Shown piece by piece: positions 11,182 to 23,504 of a stretch of DNA of 64,000 nt (its first letter is position 1; each line of letters starts with the position of its first letter). The DNA is from Thamnaconus septentrionalis (Eukaryota; Chordata; Actinopteri; Tetraodontiformes; Monacanthidae): NCBI GenBank assembly GCA_009823395.1, contig CM020516.1, forward strand, positions 3,836,001-3,900,000, read 5' to 3'. A program made the position numbers and the translations under genes. A model generated the notes under the pieces. The model saw only the letters and a program-made list of their open reading frames with translations. It ran no database searches and was not told the origin of the DNA.

Positions 11182-11929
11182 GCGTTCACTCAGCCGTCTC
11201 CCTCTCGGAGTCACGGACGCGTGCCAACATAAATGTGTGCGTGGATACTAAAAATTAATGCGCTGCGATAAAAAGGCGTTTTAACGGGAAACGGCGTCGT
11301 TTGGGTCTCGTGTTAACACGCGGCGGTGGCTTCGCTTCCGCACACTGGAGCTTATTAACTGTACGAAAAAAAAGAAAAGAAAAGGACACACGGAAGCACG
11401 ACCGTTAGTGACACATGCTGACACACATCGGCATCAATCAAAGCCCAGTGTGCTGAGCTTCCAGACAGAAAAGTTCATTTATAGACTTCTACAGTTTGAG
11501 GTCATTGGTTAAGTTTTGTTTCAGAAATATGTTCCAGAAAACACTTTTGTTTTTTTGTTTTCTTCCAGAAATAATTCACTGCTCTTTATACTTTGTTTTT
11601 GTTTTCCAATTAAAAAAGGACATTTTGTCAAATGTGGGATATTTGATTCCTGCAGGCAGCAAAATCTCCTCAAACACAAACATCATTTACACTGTAAAAT
11701 GAGCACAAGCGGCCATTGAGCACTTCAAGTCGCCTCCATCATGTGACGACGAAACCGTTCTGAGGGCTGTCTTTACTTTCCAGAGCTGCGAAAACCAACA
11801 AACCCAGTCAGAATGCAAACAAGACAGCAAAGGAAAGACTTTCAGTCATTGGCGGTCCCCGTTTTGGCTTATTTTCTGTCTGTAAATTAAATAGGCAACT
11901 TTGCTGAGCTTCCTCATTATGACCAGAAC
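11182..11929. other. Unique noncoding DNA
   Basis: CG-containing to about 11,340, then AT-rich. No gene or repeat structure is seen. Confidence 0.45.
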
Positions 11930-12195
11930 CCAGAAGAACAGAATCTGGATTACCTGGATGACCAGGGCATAGAGGACCAGAACATGGAGGACCAGGATCA
12001 GGAGGACCTGGACACAGAGGACTTGGACGAGTAGGACAAGAACCTGGATTACTAGGACATGGAGGACCTGGAGGACCAGCAGCTGGAGAACCTGGACCAG
12101 TAGGACCAGGACCTGGAGGACCAGCAGCTGGAGAACCTGGACCAGTAGGACCAGGACCATGTCCTGGAGGACCAGCAGCTGGAGGACCTGGAATC
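11930..12195. repeat. Minisatellite, GGACCAGTA-type unit with 45-bp higher order
   Basis: Triplet-phased GGACCAGTA/GGACCTGGA units. The GAGGACCAGCAGCTGGAG segment recurs starting at 12,071, 12,116 and 12,167, a spacing of 45 and 51 bp, so a longer unit has been tandemly copied. Read in frame it gives Gly/Pro-rich peptides on both strands because GGNCCN is nearly self-complementary. The glycine spacing is not strict Gly-X-Y, so it is not a collagen exon. The reverse-strand unit contains TACTGGTCC, the core shared with three other loci. Confidence 0.9.
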
Positions 12196-12269
12196 CTCTG
12201 CTGACGGCTGGACTGCAGCTCACTGTTTGACTGGGCCGGGCTGAGCCGTTTGTCGGCCAAACGGCCAAA

Positions 12270-12620
12270 GTGAGCAGCCTCCTGCGACCAAACATGTTTG
12301 AACGGCTAAGAGCTATTTGGCCGAGGCTCAGAAGCTCCCTCCCCCATCTCCCCTCCTCCTCCTCTCCTCTCCTCCCTGCCCCTCCCCTCACAGCGGCGGC
12401 GGGGCAGGATGCCAGCGGGCAACACGGCGACACCTGTTACTGCAACAGCCGGACATCAACGCCGCTGCCAACAACAACTGCTGCGGCGGCGGCCGGCTAA
12501 CGAGGGCGGGGAGGAGGAGGGGGGGTGAGGCGGGGAGGGTGGAGGAGCTCCGGAGGGGCTGGTTTGTTCTGACGGAAAACGGCTGCGGTGAGGATCAAAA
12601 GCAGCAGCAGCAGCAGTTAT
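12270..12620. other. CpG- and CCT-rich noncoding block
   Basis: CTCCTCCT-rich sequence (12,345-12,390) passes into CG-rich GCGGCGGCC sequence and a (GCA)n run at 12,601-12,615. No recognisable exon. Confidence 0.35.
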
Positions 12621-13233
12621 CTGATGATGATGCCTGATGGGGTCAAGGGTCAATCCCAGCACCGGTTCGGACCGGTTTGATCCCACATGGCTGCAAAAGC
12701 AAAAATGCAAAAGTTGTTTTTGCGTATTTTAAAACTTGCAATTGTGTATTCAATTCAATGTTTGATATACTAATAAAGTTTGATTGGATTTTTTTTTTGG
12801 ACAAGGACGGAGCTGAACTCCTCTCCTCTCACCTGAAGCTCCTCCCCTTCCCAAGTGTTTCCTGCCTTCTCTTTCCTTGCCGGACGTGTCAAAGGAAAAA
12901 CAGCAGCAGAACTGCACGAGTTTCCCTGTGAGGGGGGAAAAACACAGCGGCAGAATTCTTTTGATTTCCGTTCAAAATAACAAACTCTTTACACTGTTTT
13001 GCTGGCATCCTCTCTCTGTTCTGTGGGGTCCGACCCTCTGAACCACTACAACCAGGCACTTTATTATAAAAAAACGAAAAAAAAAAAACACGAACCACTT
13101 AATAAAAAGTTCGTGATTAGCTCACTGTGTTTAGTGTTTTGTTTTTTTTTTTTTGCTTTTCTAAACTGTTTTCTAAACTGTTGCTGCAACCGATGTCAAA
13201 CGAGAAAAAAGTCCTTGCAGCATTATGGCAACT

Positions 13234-13234
<1 letters not shown>

Positions 13235-13287
<53 letters not shown>
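13235..13287. repeat. (GT)n microsatellite
   Basis: 53 bp, uninterrupted. Confidence 0.98.
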
Positions 13288-13289
<2 letters not shown>

Positions 13290-13529
13290 TGTATGTGTTG
13301 TGTCAAATTGAACATCTTGAAAAAATAAAAGAAAATAAGAAAGAAAGAAAACGGGGGTGGGGGGGGGTAGGTGTGGTGTGTATGGGAGGCACTAAGGGGC
13401 GCGGGGTGGGGGGGGCAAAGAGTGAGCGAGCGTGCGGGCGAGCGAGTGAGCGAGGGAGCTTTTCTCCAATTGGCTGCCAGAAACAAAAGCCCACTCAACC
13501 TTGTGGATAGAAATTGCACTTGAGAGCAG

Positions 13530-13760
13530 AGCTGGCGAGTGCGACAGTAAATACTGATTAATTTGAATCCTTAATGAATAGACGCTGCATCTGGAAGGCG
13601 GTGCGGTGGGGGGGTATTGAAGGAATGCAGCGGTGGCGGCGATGAGAGAAAAGAAAGGGATGTGTGAAGGAGGTGAAGAGGGGAGACATTAATTAGTTTT
13701 TCCTGACGGGGGGGGGAGGGGGTTCCTGAACGCCGCCGCTGCAGCGGGAAGTAAGAGAAA
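13530..13760. other. Unique block, candidate regulatory element
   Basis: Contains CTGATTAATTTG, CCTTAATGAATAG and CATTAATTAG homeodomain-type cores in otherwise complex sequence, interrupted by G runs at 13,609 and 13,709. Confidence 0.3.
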
Positions 13761-13876
13761 AAAAAGATGAAAAGTTAAGCACAAAAGGTCAAAGGTCAAT
13801 GTCTGCCATACTGCCCCCCGGCGGCTTTATTTCACCGTCACTTGTTGTTGCACCTTCTCAAGGAATAAAATCAGAG

Positions 13877-13903
13877 TTGTGTTGTTGTTGTTGTTGTTGT
13901 TGT
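13877..13903. repeat. (TTG)n microsatellite
   Basis: Nine TTG units. Confidence 0.95.
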
Positions 13904-14287
13904 TTGTTGCTGTTGTGGGAGAAGAGAAGAGTGGAGGTGTTGAACGAGGACGTGACTCCATCACACCGTTTCTATTTGTTATTATTTCCGACCTGTTTGT
14001 TTCTCACTCTGACGCTGCTCTGCGACTCTCATCGCACTTTCAGGTCGCGGGGAATTTTTTTAGTCATAAGTCTGACAAATTGTTTTTAAGACAAAACACC
14101 TGCAGGTTTAGAAAATGGTCGACAAAGTTGTGTTACCATTGCTATTATATTATTCTTATCATTATGGTATCAATGGTGCTTTAGCGCGGAATAAATGGCT
14201 TCATATGGGGTGAAAAACTTCCGCATACGAGATTTAAAAAAAAGTGAATTATTGGTAGCTGGAAATTGATTCAGTATCTTTTTCATA

Positions 14288-14293
<6 letters not shown>

Positions 14294-14338
<45 letters not shown>
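14294..14338. repeat. (TA)n microsatellite
   Basis: About 45 bp, uninterrupted. Confidence 0.98.
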
Positions 14339-14339
<1 letters not shown>

Positions 14340-14678
14340 TTATTTGTTTGATTTGAAACACTTTGGGTTTTTAACATTCTCCAAATTCTCTTTTTTTTCT
14401 GAAAATGTCATTGTCTTGGTTTTCCTGTTGAAAAACTGTGAGGTCGATGATAATTATTATAATAAAAGCTCTTATTATGAAGGGTCATCATTTCCCTTGT
14501 TTCTCCTCCTGCTGTGGAGATTCTGGTCCAGATGTTCCGCCCATGTTTCGACCCTTTGACTTCTTCAGGTTTTGGGTGGGAGAACAATAAAAAAAAAAGA
14601 AAGGAAAAGAAAAAGACGTCTTTTTTTTCGACATGACATCCTTTTTGCGTTTCAGCTGCCGAGACAAAAGGCAAAACA

Positions 14679-14709
<31 letters not shown>
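14679..14709. repeat. (CGG)n microsatellite
   Basis: Ten CGG units in a purine-rich neighbourhood. Confidence 0.96.
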
Positions 14710-14760
14710 TCCATCTCCTGGGAACCGGAGAAAAAAAGCAGCAGGGGAGCAGCGGCAAGA

Positions 14761-14797
14761 GGAGGCGGAGGCGGAGGAGGAGGAGGAGGAGGAGGAG
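14761..14797. repeat. (GGA)n microsatellite
   Basis: GGAGGC units pass into pure GGA. Confidence 0.95.
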
Positions 14798-14954
14798 CTT
14801 CATGCAAATGGCTTTTTTATAAGTCGAGTCGGCCGTGTTGTCGTGACACCGTCTATATTTAAAACAGGTCACCTTAACCCCGCCCCCCTCCGCCGCCGCC
14901 GCCGCTGCTTCAATGACAGACACAGAGTGAGGCTGCGCTGACATCTGGAGGCTC

Positions 14955-14955
<1 letters not shown>

Positions 14956-14985
<30 letters not shown>

Positions 14986-15052
14986 GCGTGCACCAAAGAC
15001 ATTGCTGGGTCTCGTTTACATATTCAAACACACACACACACAGGAAGCTGTG

Positions 15053-15088
<36 letters not shown>

Positions 15089-15117
15089 CTTCCTCTCTGC
15101 TCTGGGGGGGGGGGGGG
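14956..15117. repeat. (CA)n, (CA)n, (GT)n and (G)n cluster
   Basis: CA at 14,956-14,983 and 15,027-15,042, GT at 15,056-15,087, then 14 G's at 15,104-15,117. The CA and GT runs face each other across 13 bp. Confidence 0.96.
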
Positions 15118-15605
15118 TGCCACACCACCTGACCACCAGAGTGGTACCGTGGTGCCCCGCCCCTCCCCTCCATCCACATTCCCTCACTCCTCCGCATCCC
15201 AACAGTGATGTGAAAGTGCCCCCCCACCACCACCAAACTGCCCCTTTAACCCCCCCTACAAAAAAACCCACCCTCGGTGTTTTCATCTCTCCGCCATTTG
15301 GTTGCGTTGACCCAGATACCAGTGAGTGACACTTCTGCCCGGCCAGCCCCTCCCCTGCCCCCCCATCCGTATCTTGCAACCATTACCCCCACCATATTGG
15401 CAACCCTCTCTCTCTCTCTCCACTGTCCATAAAATATGCCCGGCCTTTATCTCTCCCCCCACGCAGCAGAATAATGAAAGCGGTGCCATGACAGATTGGA
15501 CATAGATGAGATTGCTGCTGCGACTGTATGCACGGCGGCTTCGCCTCGGCCTCGGCTTTGCATCTGAAATGGGAAAAAGAAGGAGGTGGAGGGCACGGCT
15601 GCGTG
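15118..15605. other. Unique noncoding DNA, C-rich then mixed
   Basis: C-rich to about 15,400 with a (TC)n run at 15,407-15,421. From 15,430 a complex block has CTTTATCTC, GAATAATGAAAG and TGACAGATTGG words. Confidence 0.4.
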
Positions 15606-15730
15606 CACGCCTCTGTGTGTGTGTGTGTGTGTTGGAGGGTGTGGGTGGATGCGGAAGAGGCGGGAGGGGGTGGAGGATGGGTGAGTGCAGAGGGGTGACA
15701 GTAGGCTGGAGGGGCAGCAGTGTGATAGAG

Positions 15731-15759
15731 AGAGGAGGAGGAGGAGGAGGAGGAGGAGG
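15731..15759. repeat. (GGA)n microsatellite
   Basis: Nine GGA units. Confidence 0.95.
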
Positions 15760-15786
15760 CTGGTAAGTGATGAGGAGAAACCAGCA

Positions 15787-15793
15787 GTGTGTG

Positions 15794-15827
<34 letters not shown>

Positions 15828-15991
15828 ATGTAAGGGTGTCACATGCAAACGGAGCGCAGCTGACCTCCTCAACCAGACACTGTTGAATATTGTATGACCT
15901 CGACACGCACATGCGCACACACACGCACGCGCGCACGAACACACACACGCAGGACTGTCATTGGCATGTGTGTGTGTGTGTGTGTGTGTGT
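15787..15991. repeat. (GT)n, imperfect (CA)n, (TG)n cluster
   Basis: GT at 15,787-15,827, imperfect CA/CG at 15,905-15,952 and TG at 15,967-15,991; orientation alternates. Confidence 0.95.
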
Positions 15992-16029
15992 CCAAAAGGT
16001 TCTGACAAACTGATAGAGCTTCCAAAACC

Positions 16030-16482
16030 ACTATTGCTGATGTCACTGGTGTTGCTGGTTCTACTGGTGTTACTGGGTGTTACTGAGGACACTGGTGATA
16101 CTGACATTATTGGAGTTACTGGTATTACAATTGTTACTGGTGTTACTGGTGTTACTGGTGTTACTGATGTAACTGGTGTTATGGATGTAACTGATGTTAC
16201 TGATGTCAATGTTGTTACTGGTGCTGCTGCTATCACTGGTGTTACTGGTGTTGCTGCTGTTACTGAAGATATTGATCTTCCTGCCGTTACTAATGTTGCT
16301 GCTCTAACTGATGTTACTGGTTTCACTGCTGTTACTGTTGTTACTGGTATTATTGGTGTTACTGCTGTTACTGATGTTGCTGGTGTCGCTGATGCTACTG
16401 GTGTGACTGCTGCTGCTGGTGTTGCTTATATTACTGTTGTTGCTGGTAATACTAGAGTTGTGTTACTGGTGGTACCCCAGCC
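16030..16482. repeat. Minisatellite with GTTACTGGT unit
   Basis: About 450 bp of triplet-phased GTTACTGGT units with substitutions such as GATGTT and GCTGCT. Because unit length is a multiple of three, a frame stays open on both strands (Val-Thr-Gly on the plus strand). There is no flanking splice signal, domain or start context that would make it a gene. Unit divergence rises toward the right end, as expected of an older array edge. It shares TACTGGT with the arrays at 12.0, 27.5 and 40.8 kb. Confidence 0.92.
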
Positions 16483-16896
16483 GGACACGGTGTCGGCTCT
16501 TACTTCCAGGAATTCGGATTCCGGTTTTAGACTGTTGCACCTGCAGGGAGCCACTTTGTTTTGGGTCAAAAATGAGGCATGAACTGATAATATCGCATGG
16601 GGAAATTTAGAGAAGCAGAGCCTCCCCGTTTTTCCCGAAAGCATAATGTCACACTTGTACGCATCCCTCCCGTCCTCCCGTAACGGCGCCCCGCGGTGGA
16701 GGAAGGAGGAGGGGTTTTTTTTGTTCGTTGTTGTTAGTTTTTTGGCGGCTATTCAGCGTTCAGCCACTCGACGTCGGAAGATCCAGGATGATGCGGCGAC
16801 CCGGAGCGAAGCAGGTAAACAGGCCCAACCTGCTTCGCCTGAGGTGACCATCTGGCCCCGTCTCGTGGCGGCGGCGCCTGCAGGATTCACACACAC

Positions 16897-16899
<3 letters not shown>

Positions 16900-16953
<54 letters not shown>
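16900..16953. repeat. (CA)n microsatellite
   Basis: 54 bp, uninterrupted. Confidence 0.98.
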
Positions 16954-16955
<2 letters not shown>

Positions 16956-17109
16956 CCCCTCTCCCTCTGTTTTCGCTCCAAAGTTGAGACGCTCTGGCTG
17001 GGAGCGACGGGGAGGCATCAGGTGAGGGGGGGGGAAGTGTGTGTGTGTGTGGTGGGGAAGGATGAGGTGGGGGCCGGGGGGCGGTGAACAGGTACGCAGT
17101 GAATTCCCA

Positions 17110-17300
17110 CACAAACGGCAGCGACATATGGCGATGCAGCTCGCCGCCGTGGTCCTTAAGCGGTGCTAACTTGACCCGAGGCGAGATACGGCGGGGCGCT
17201 AACGGAGCGCCGCCAATTATTGATGCCGCCGACAACCGACAAACGACTCCGACCCGCCGGCGGCCGTCACGCACCTGTGCCGCACAAAACAACACCTTTG
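17110..17300. other. CpG-rich unique block
   Basis: CG dinucleotides are dense (GGCGAGATACGGCGGGGCGC and similar). No exon structure. It may be a small CpG-rich regulatory segment. Confidence 0.25.
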
Positions 17301-17569
17301 TTTTCCCTAAAAAGACGTCAAGGTTTTTGACTCACAACAACCCCGACGCGTCGAGTCGAAACGCCGGGAAACACCACAACCCCCCCCCCCCACCCCAACA
17401 CCCTCGCAAAAAAAAATCTGTAATTAATTAAAACATGTTCTGCTGCCATCAGCAACTTGTTCATTATTCAGAAACAAAGGGAGCAGAAGAAGAAAGAAAG
17501 GAGCCTCTTATTCCTTCTTCTTAAAAGAAAAAAAATTCAACTGTTCTGTCTGTGGCCTTTGCCAGGGAT

Positions 17570-17590
17570 GGCGGCGGCGGCGGCGGCGGC
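17570..17590. repeat. (GGC)n microsatellite
   Basis: Seven GGC units. Confidence 0.94.
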
Positions 17591-17783
17591 AACCATTGTG
17601 ATGCTTCGCCAGAGATGAAATATTCATTAAAGAAGAAAAAAAGAAAAAAAAAACTGAGGAGAGCAAAGTTCCAAGGATGGCAGTAGGTGGAGAGAGAAGA
17701 ACTTAATGAGTATGAGTAATCAAATTCGCTATCTCCTCCTTTTTTATTGAAAAATCCTCTTTTTTTTTTTTTTTTCTTTTTTT

Positions 17784-17940
17784 ACTTAATTAGAGCCCAT
17801 TACTATTCTAATTGGCCGACTCTCGCCGCCGTCCAGTACAGTGGCGTCATTACGGAGCCATTAAAGGAGACCCGCCGAGACGGAGTGAGTGCAGAAAAAG
17901 CATAATCAACCAATCAATTAGCGGCTTGGAGGAGAAATGA
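17784..17940. other. Unique block, candidate conserved noncoding element
   Basis: Holds CTTAATTAG, CCCATTACT, CTAATTGGCC, TCATTACGG, CCATTAAAGG and CAATTAGCGG within 160 bp, a high density of homeodomain-type cores. Confidence 0.35.
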
Positions 17941-18478
17941 GCTCCGACGCATTATCGCGTTTGATCTCATGTCCTTGGAAAATCTCCGTCTGCGTCTCTC
18001 CGTCCGATCCATCAGGCCTCGGAGCTCCTCCCTCGGCTCCGGGGCCGAGACCAGCGCAGGTGTCTCATGACAGCCAGAGTCTTTCACTTTTAACATCCTG
18101 TTTAAAACCTCATTCCGAGTCTTATGAAGCTTCATTATTTATCCAGTTTCTGCAGGTTTCCAGTCTTTACGGGTCAGATTACGTCAATCGTGATTTATTA
18201 TCATATTGTTACGATTTTTTTATTGCAGCAAAAGGAAAAAAAAAAAACAATCCAACAAATGCGACAGAATTACAGTAAAAATAAATACGGAATTAAATAA
18301 AGAGCTGCAACCAGAATCACTTTCATTGGGCTATTTAGAACCTGCTTTGGTCAAGCCCCGCCCACTATCACAGGTGTCACCCCACCCACCAATAGGAAAG
18401 CTTCTACTGACTGGCTTTACCGACTGCGAAGAAATCTGCCGCCGCTTATTAGCGACTTTAGATAAAGTCTATGTGGAG

Positions 18479-18480
<2 letters not shown>

Positions 18481-18515
<35 letters not shown>
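18481..18515. repeat. (GT)n microsatellite
   Basis: 35 bp, uninterrupted. Confidence 0.98.
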
Positions 18516-18517
<2 letters not shown>

Positions 18518-18655
18518 GGTCTGGAAAATGGCTAGAAATGTTGTCGCTGCACGACACCGCAGCCCATTAAAGGACAAAGTTTGATGTTGAAATTCACCTT
18601 TTCACTTCCTGTCTGTTGCTCAGCATGTGATAACTCCCACTGTTTTATTATTACT

Positions 18656-18690
18656 TTATATTATATTATATTATATTATATTATATTATT
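18656..18690. repeat. (TTATA)n pentanucleotide repeat
   Basis: About seven TTATA units, the only clear pentanucleotide array I noted. Confidence 0.95.
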
Positions 18691-19165
18691 GTGGATGGTT
18701 AGTGCTTTTTAAAAATCTAAAAAGTTAATATTAGCCTTAATTTTATGGTCATGACCAAGATGTCAGAAACCGTAGACGAACTTTACTTTTTCAAAATGTA
18801 GCAAATTGCATCCGTTTACTTTTCTCACAACTCAGTTAATGTATTTTGTGAGGTATATTGTTGAATTCTATCTATCAGAGCATTGGCTCTGTCAAAGTGA
18901 AACTCGCTCTCTTTGTGTTCTGACGCTCTGATTTCTGTGGCACCTTTTGTCTTTTTTTTTGTCTCACCAGCAGCGGCTCCGGCAGGATGCAGGACTGCTT
19001 GTCGGATGGCAAAGGGGCGATGAATTTATTTGTTGCAGGTCGACGTTAAATTGGATTTAAAGCGTCAGAGGTGGAGCTGGCGTTCCGGTCCCAGGAGAAA
19101 AACTCCGAGGTCAAATTTGGACTTCTGGAATCAGAAGCTGGAGCGACTTCTCGTCGCACTTGCTG
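18691..19165. other. Unique noncoding DNA
   Basis: AT-rich to 18,960, then mixed. No gene signal. Confidence 0.45.
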
Positions 19166-19169
19166 AACA

Positions 19170-19262
19170 GAGAGGGGATCTTAATGATTTAAGCAATATA
19201 TATTTTCGCTCTGCCGAGCGGCGGCGCCACGTGTAATTATCCCCGCAATTCAATAAAGAGAG
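19170..19262. other. Unique block, candidate regulatory element
   Basis: CTTAATGATTTAAG, a CACGTG E-box followed by TAATTATCC, and CAATTCAATAAAG occur in 90 bp of complex sequence. Confidence 0.3.
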
Positions 19263-19364
19263 CGAGGAAGAACAAAAGGAGTAAAGCTGCTACAGGATAA
19301 CATCAAAGATAATCGCTTCTCCGTCTCTCGCCGCCCCGAACCTGAGCAGGAACTTCACAGGGGT

Positions 19365-19388
19365 GCCGCCGCCGCCGCCGCCGCCGCT
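19365..19388. repeat. (GCC)n microsatellite
   Basis: Eight GCC units. Confidence 0.94.
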
Positions 19389-20939
19389 GCAGACACCGCA
19401 GACGCCGCCGTGTTTGCGAGGCACCATCGATCGGCCCATCGAAGGGGCAGAATGTGGGCCCTTAATGAAAGGAAAGAAAATACTGCAGGCGACGGGCGGC
19501 GAAGACCGCTGGAGATCTGAGAGCGTCGGCAGCGCGGCCGCAACAAATATCAAATCAATTCATTACAGCCTTCAGTTCTCTGGCTGCCTGTCCGCAGCAC
19601 AGATAACACACTTACCTGCCGTTACCTCCCCTCCCTCCCTGCCTCCCCCCTCCCGCCCTCCCCCCTCCTCTTCCCTCCTCCTTCCCCTCTCCCTCTGTTT
19701 TCTCTCCCCTCCTCCTCCTCCTCTCCTCCCAATTAATGCAGACGACGAGTCGCGCTGCTGTGGACACTTTCCAGCAACAGAAGCAGCAACCGGGCAGATT
19801 AAATTGCAGGGGGAGATTATAATTTATCATTTCTTTATTAAAAAGTAATGCGGGTGAATTAACTTTGAATTAAATTCTATTTGCGCGGTATTACCCGAAT
19901 CATCTGTGTAAATGGCTTCAAATCCCAAACGGGACGTCGCTCCCTCCAACGGGATAATTGTGGTGGAAAGAACTTTTTTTTTTTTTTCTTTTCGTTCTTC
20001 CTCTCCCCCCTCCGTCTCTCTGCCTCCCCCGCTCCCTCTTTTCAGGAAATTATAAGAATTAATCTGAAACTATTGGAGGAGTGTGAGAGGTGACACTTTA
20101 ATCACTTTCATCAGACGCTGCGGGACGGCGTGCTGCTGGAACTCCCGGCAATAAAAAGAGAAATAGAGTCAGAGGAGCCGAGACCACTGACCACGTGTAC
20201 ATATGTCAGTTCGACGTTCACGCTGAATATTTTATGGTATTTGAAAAAAAAATAAAAAAAACTCCTCCGTCTTTTCCAGCGCTAACCATTTTCCACCGCG
20301 GCGTTGTGATACTCGGCGGAGGATTTAAATTCTCATTCAAGTTGCTCCGTGTTTCATCCGTGTTTCATCCGGGTTTCAGTATAAAAACAAAAAAGTCGTA
20401 CGCGGTTCGAAACTGCGTGTTTTTAATCAATTTTTTAATAGATAAACTTAAGAATAAGAACAAAAGAAACATCTGAGAACAGTCGATTATTGAGTCGAAA
20501 TTTATCCAACGTGAAATTATTTTGTGGAGGGATGCAACCGATGCAACGTCGCAGGGATTTGGCGCCCTCTCTGGAAGACATATGTCATTGCATCGAAGGC
20601 GACGGTCGCGACCGTTGGACGGCTTTGTTTGCATCAAAGCAGTCACCAGGCCTACGCTGGTTAAAACATTTGGAGGCGGAGCTTATCTTAGGGCGTGTAA
20701 ATGTGACATCAATACTATACAAAAAGGATAAACAAATAAATAAATTAATAAATAACAGGAACAGGCCCCTTAGCCTCGATGGAGACACGTCCAGCAGCGA
20801 CGGTTTAAACCGGATAAACTCGGAAAAACGAACGACGTTCCAGCAAAACGCGGCTTTTTCGGCTTCCTCGCCAACCTTGTTCTGTTCTCTCTCTCTCTCT
20901 CTTTTTACGTGGCACAGTTAAATGAAATGTTTTTTGAAC

Positions 20940-21150
20940 GGCGGAGGGCGGCAGCGGGAGACGGAGGCAGACATTGATGAGCATTTTGATTGGCACACGG
21001 CTCATGGGAGGCGGCAGAATGAGGGAGGGCCCGGGGGACGGGCGGAGGTCTGATTAGCCGGCCGCGGTGAAAGTGGAGCGCACCGCGACTAATTCCACAC
21101 GCAGCCAGCAGAGATTGGAAAATCGGCCCGCCAGCCACTTTTCCCTCCCT
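20940..21150. other. Unique block, candidate conserved noncoding element
   Basis: Contains TTTTGATTGG, TCTGATTAGCCGG, GACTAATTCC and CpG-rich spacers; no repeats. Confidence 0.3.
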
Positions 21151-21195
21151 CTCTTTTATTGAAATTCAATACTTCTTTGCAACGCCGGCGCCGCA

Positions 21196-21230
21196 TTCTT
21201 CTTCTTCTTCTTCTTCTTCATCTTCTTCTT
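21196..21230. repeat. (CTT)n microsatellite
   Basis: About eleven CTT units with one CAT interruption. Confidence 0.95.
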
Positions 21231-21828
21231 TTCGTTGTTGTCGGTGGTGTTTGTTGGCCGGCTGGACAGACAAACGGATCAAAGAGAGATAAAAAAAAAT
21301 TACACTCAGCCCAACGCTCCATTAGTGCGTCTGTTTAAGTTGCTCATCGATGCCGACGTTTCGTCGGCCAATCACACGGCGGCGAGTCATCGCAGTCGGC
21401 GTTCACGTTCGATGGAAGCGTCTCCGAGTGTGTCGGCGAGCTGCTGATCTACTGGGATTCACACGCAACAACAACGATGACGACAACCACCATCTCCAGG
21501 GGCCACAGGAGAAGAGGAATCACCCAGTGAGCAGCAGTTCTCTGTACCACCAGCAGGGGGCAGAGTTTCAAAAATTAGAACTGCCGCCAGGAAACGTGGA
21601 GGCCGTTTCTGGTGGTGGTCAAGTCGTCGTTTGGACTCCGTCATGTCGAGAGAAGAAAAAATATCAGGAGAAATTCAGCTGATGATCACCAGGGGGCAGC
21701 AGAGAGACTTTTTGTTGCTTTGTCTTCTTGGTCAGAGTTTCAAGGATGTCGTTCGCGTTAGCTGCTTTCGTTTGTGTATTTGGTGGCCTGAAAACTTTGC
21801 GCCTGTGATCGCAACTTTCAGTACAGTG

Positions 21829-21861
<33 letters not shown>

Positions 21862-21883
21862 CACACACACACACACACACACA
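21829..21883. repeat. (AC)n microsatellite
   Basis: Two AC runs broken by an AAACG interruption at about 21,858. Confidence 0.97.
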
Positions 21884-22386
21884 TTCCCGATGGCTCTCGC
21901 GCAGCAAACGGCGGATCTATTTTTAATGCGCTTTCCATTGAGATTTGTTTTGCTCGTGTTTTATTAACTCTCTTCACTCCTGTGTCTGCCCCCCCCCCCC
22001 ATCCACCCCCCCCCGACTCTTTTTTTCATCCCTCGCTGTTCTTGCACCCGCTGCTGCCTCCTTCCCGTCTCCATCTGTTCTTCCCTGTGAGCTAACACAC
22101 GCCACTTGTGGATGCTATATATACCAGCACATGCATATGGACATGCGAGAATCGCACATCGGGCTGGCGCGCAGACAAGCGCACACACACACACACACTT
22201 GCAAACACACCTTCCCCCAGTGTCTTGTCACCCCCCACCCCAACCCCTCACCCCCCTCCATCTTGCTGCATTTTCCTGGAAAACGTTTGAAGTCGGCGTC
22301 GATGCTGAAACAGAATATGAATAAGTAGCCGCACCCCTCCAAAATAAAAGGTGGCAACACTGCGGTTGCTGATGCCTGAGTTGCGG

Positions 22387-22391
<5 letters not shown>

Positions 22392-22422
<31 letters not shown>
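22392..22422. repeat. (CA)n microsatellite
   Basis: 31 bp, uninterrupted. Confidence 0.98.
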
Positions 22423-22424
<2 letters not shown>

Positions 22425-22562
22425 AACCAACCCCTCCCTGTGCATCAATAATAAAACAATACAAAAGGAGGAGAGGCCTCCTCGCCGCCTACGAGCACAT
22501 GAAAGAAGACGCGAAGCGCCAGACGGAGTGACGGGATTCAAAACTTCCTCAGAGAGTTCAGC

Positions 22563-22564
<2 letters not shown>

Positions 22565-22602
<38 letters not shown>
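22565..22602. repeat. (TG)n microsatellite
   Basis: 38 bp, inverse of the (CA)n 140 bp to its left. Confidence 0.98.
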
Positions 22603-22603
<1 letters not shown>

Positions 22604-23130
22604 TCACATCATCGCTATGACATTGGTTTTAACAACATTAGAAGGATGCAAGTTTATGATTGTTAGTATTCTTCTTTTTGAAGAACAATACGTGATATCC
22701 AGCTCATTAGCTCATTAGCGGGGGGAAACAGCTAGCTTGCTCTGTTCCTGTACAGAACCCACAGCATCATGTCATATGAAGTAGGAAGTGACATCATGGA
22801 CGTGGAGTTGTTTCCTGTTTGCAAAGTGTTGGGCCCTCCCCCTCACCTCGCAGCAATTAAGAAAACAACAGCTAGTCAGCGGCGCTAACGATGGAGTTGA
22901 TTGACTACTAGTGTAGAAGAATTGTAGTGCCACTAAAGCCACTTTGGACTGACTGAGAAGTACCATGTGACCAAGGCGGTGCATAATAATTAAAAACATG
23001 AACATGAAACACAAGCATAATGTCCTTTTCTTAGACAGCGTGTTCCGAGCTAATCGATAGCCGCGGTGCTTCAGTTCTTCACACATCATCATGAAGAGCA
23101 TCATTACCAACTACTGCCAGTTGGTTTACA
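22603..23130. other. Unique noncoding DNA
   Basis: No gene, TE ends or strong motifs are seen. Confidence 0.45.
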
Positions 23131-23151
23131 GTGTGTGTGTGTGTGTGTGTG
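23131..23151. repeat. (GT)n microsatellite
   Basis: 21 bp. Confidence 0.95.
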
Positions 23152-23445
23152 GTCAAATGCCTTTCATTAGACCTAACCGGGGCCACTTTGTTGACAAGGA
23201 GGGAAAATAAATAAATAAAACCCTCGTTCCAATTTGTGCCAACTTCCTGCTCGTGGCGGCGATCCGATAACCTCCCGCCACCTCGCCGTCCTGCTCTCTT
23301 CCTCCCCTCGCTGTCGTTTTGAAGTCGGCGTGTGTATTAAGAGGATTTTGTTGTCCCCAGACACCAATTTACATAAAGTGCGCGCCATCATCGCTTCAAG
23401 AGAGGCAAATTATTTCCCAGGAAACATCACACTTCCCTCACGTCT

Positions 23446-23490
23446 ATTATTTATTTATTTTATTTATTTATTTATTTATTTTTTTTAGTT
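23446..23490. repeat. (TTTA)n microsatellite and T run
   Basis: TTTA/TTTTA units to about 23,481, then T. Confidence 0.93.
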
Positions 23491-23504
23491 TTTTTTTTCT
23501 TTTT

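Noticed and set aside
11808..12433. Collagen-like Gly/Pro-rich frames
   Set aside because: Produced on both strands by a triplet-phased minisatellite; glycine spacing is irregular and no collagen exon boundaries are present.
15890..16582. 230-codon Val-Thr-Gly frame
   Set aside because: Translation of the GTTACTGGT minisatellite; both strands remain open because the unit length is a multiple of three.
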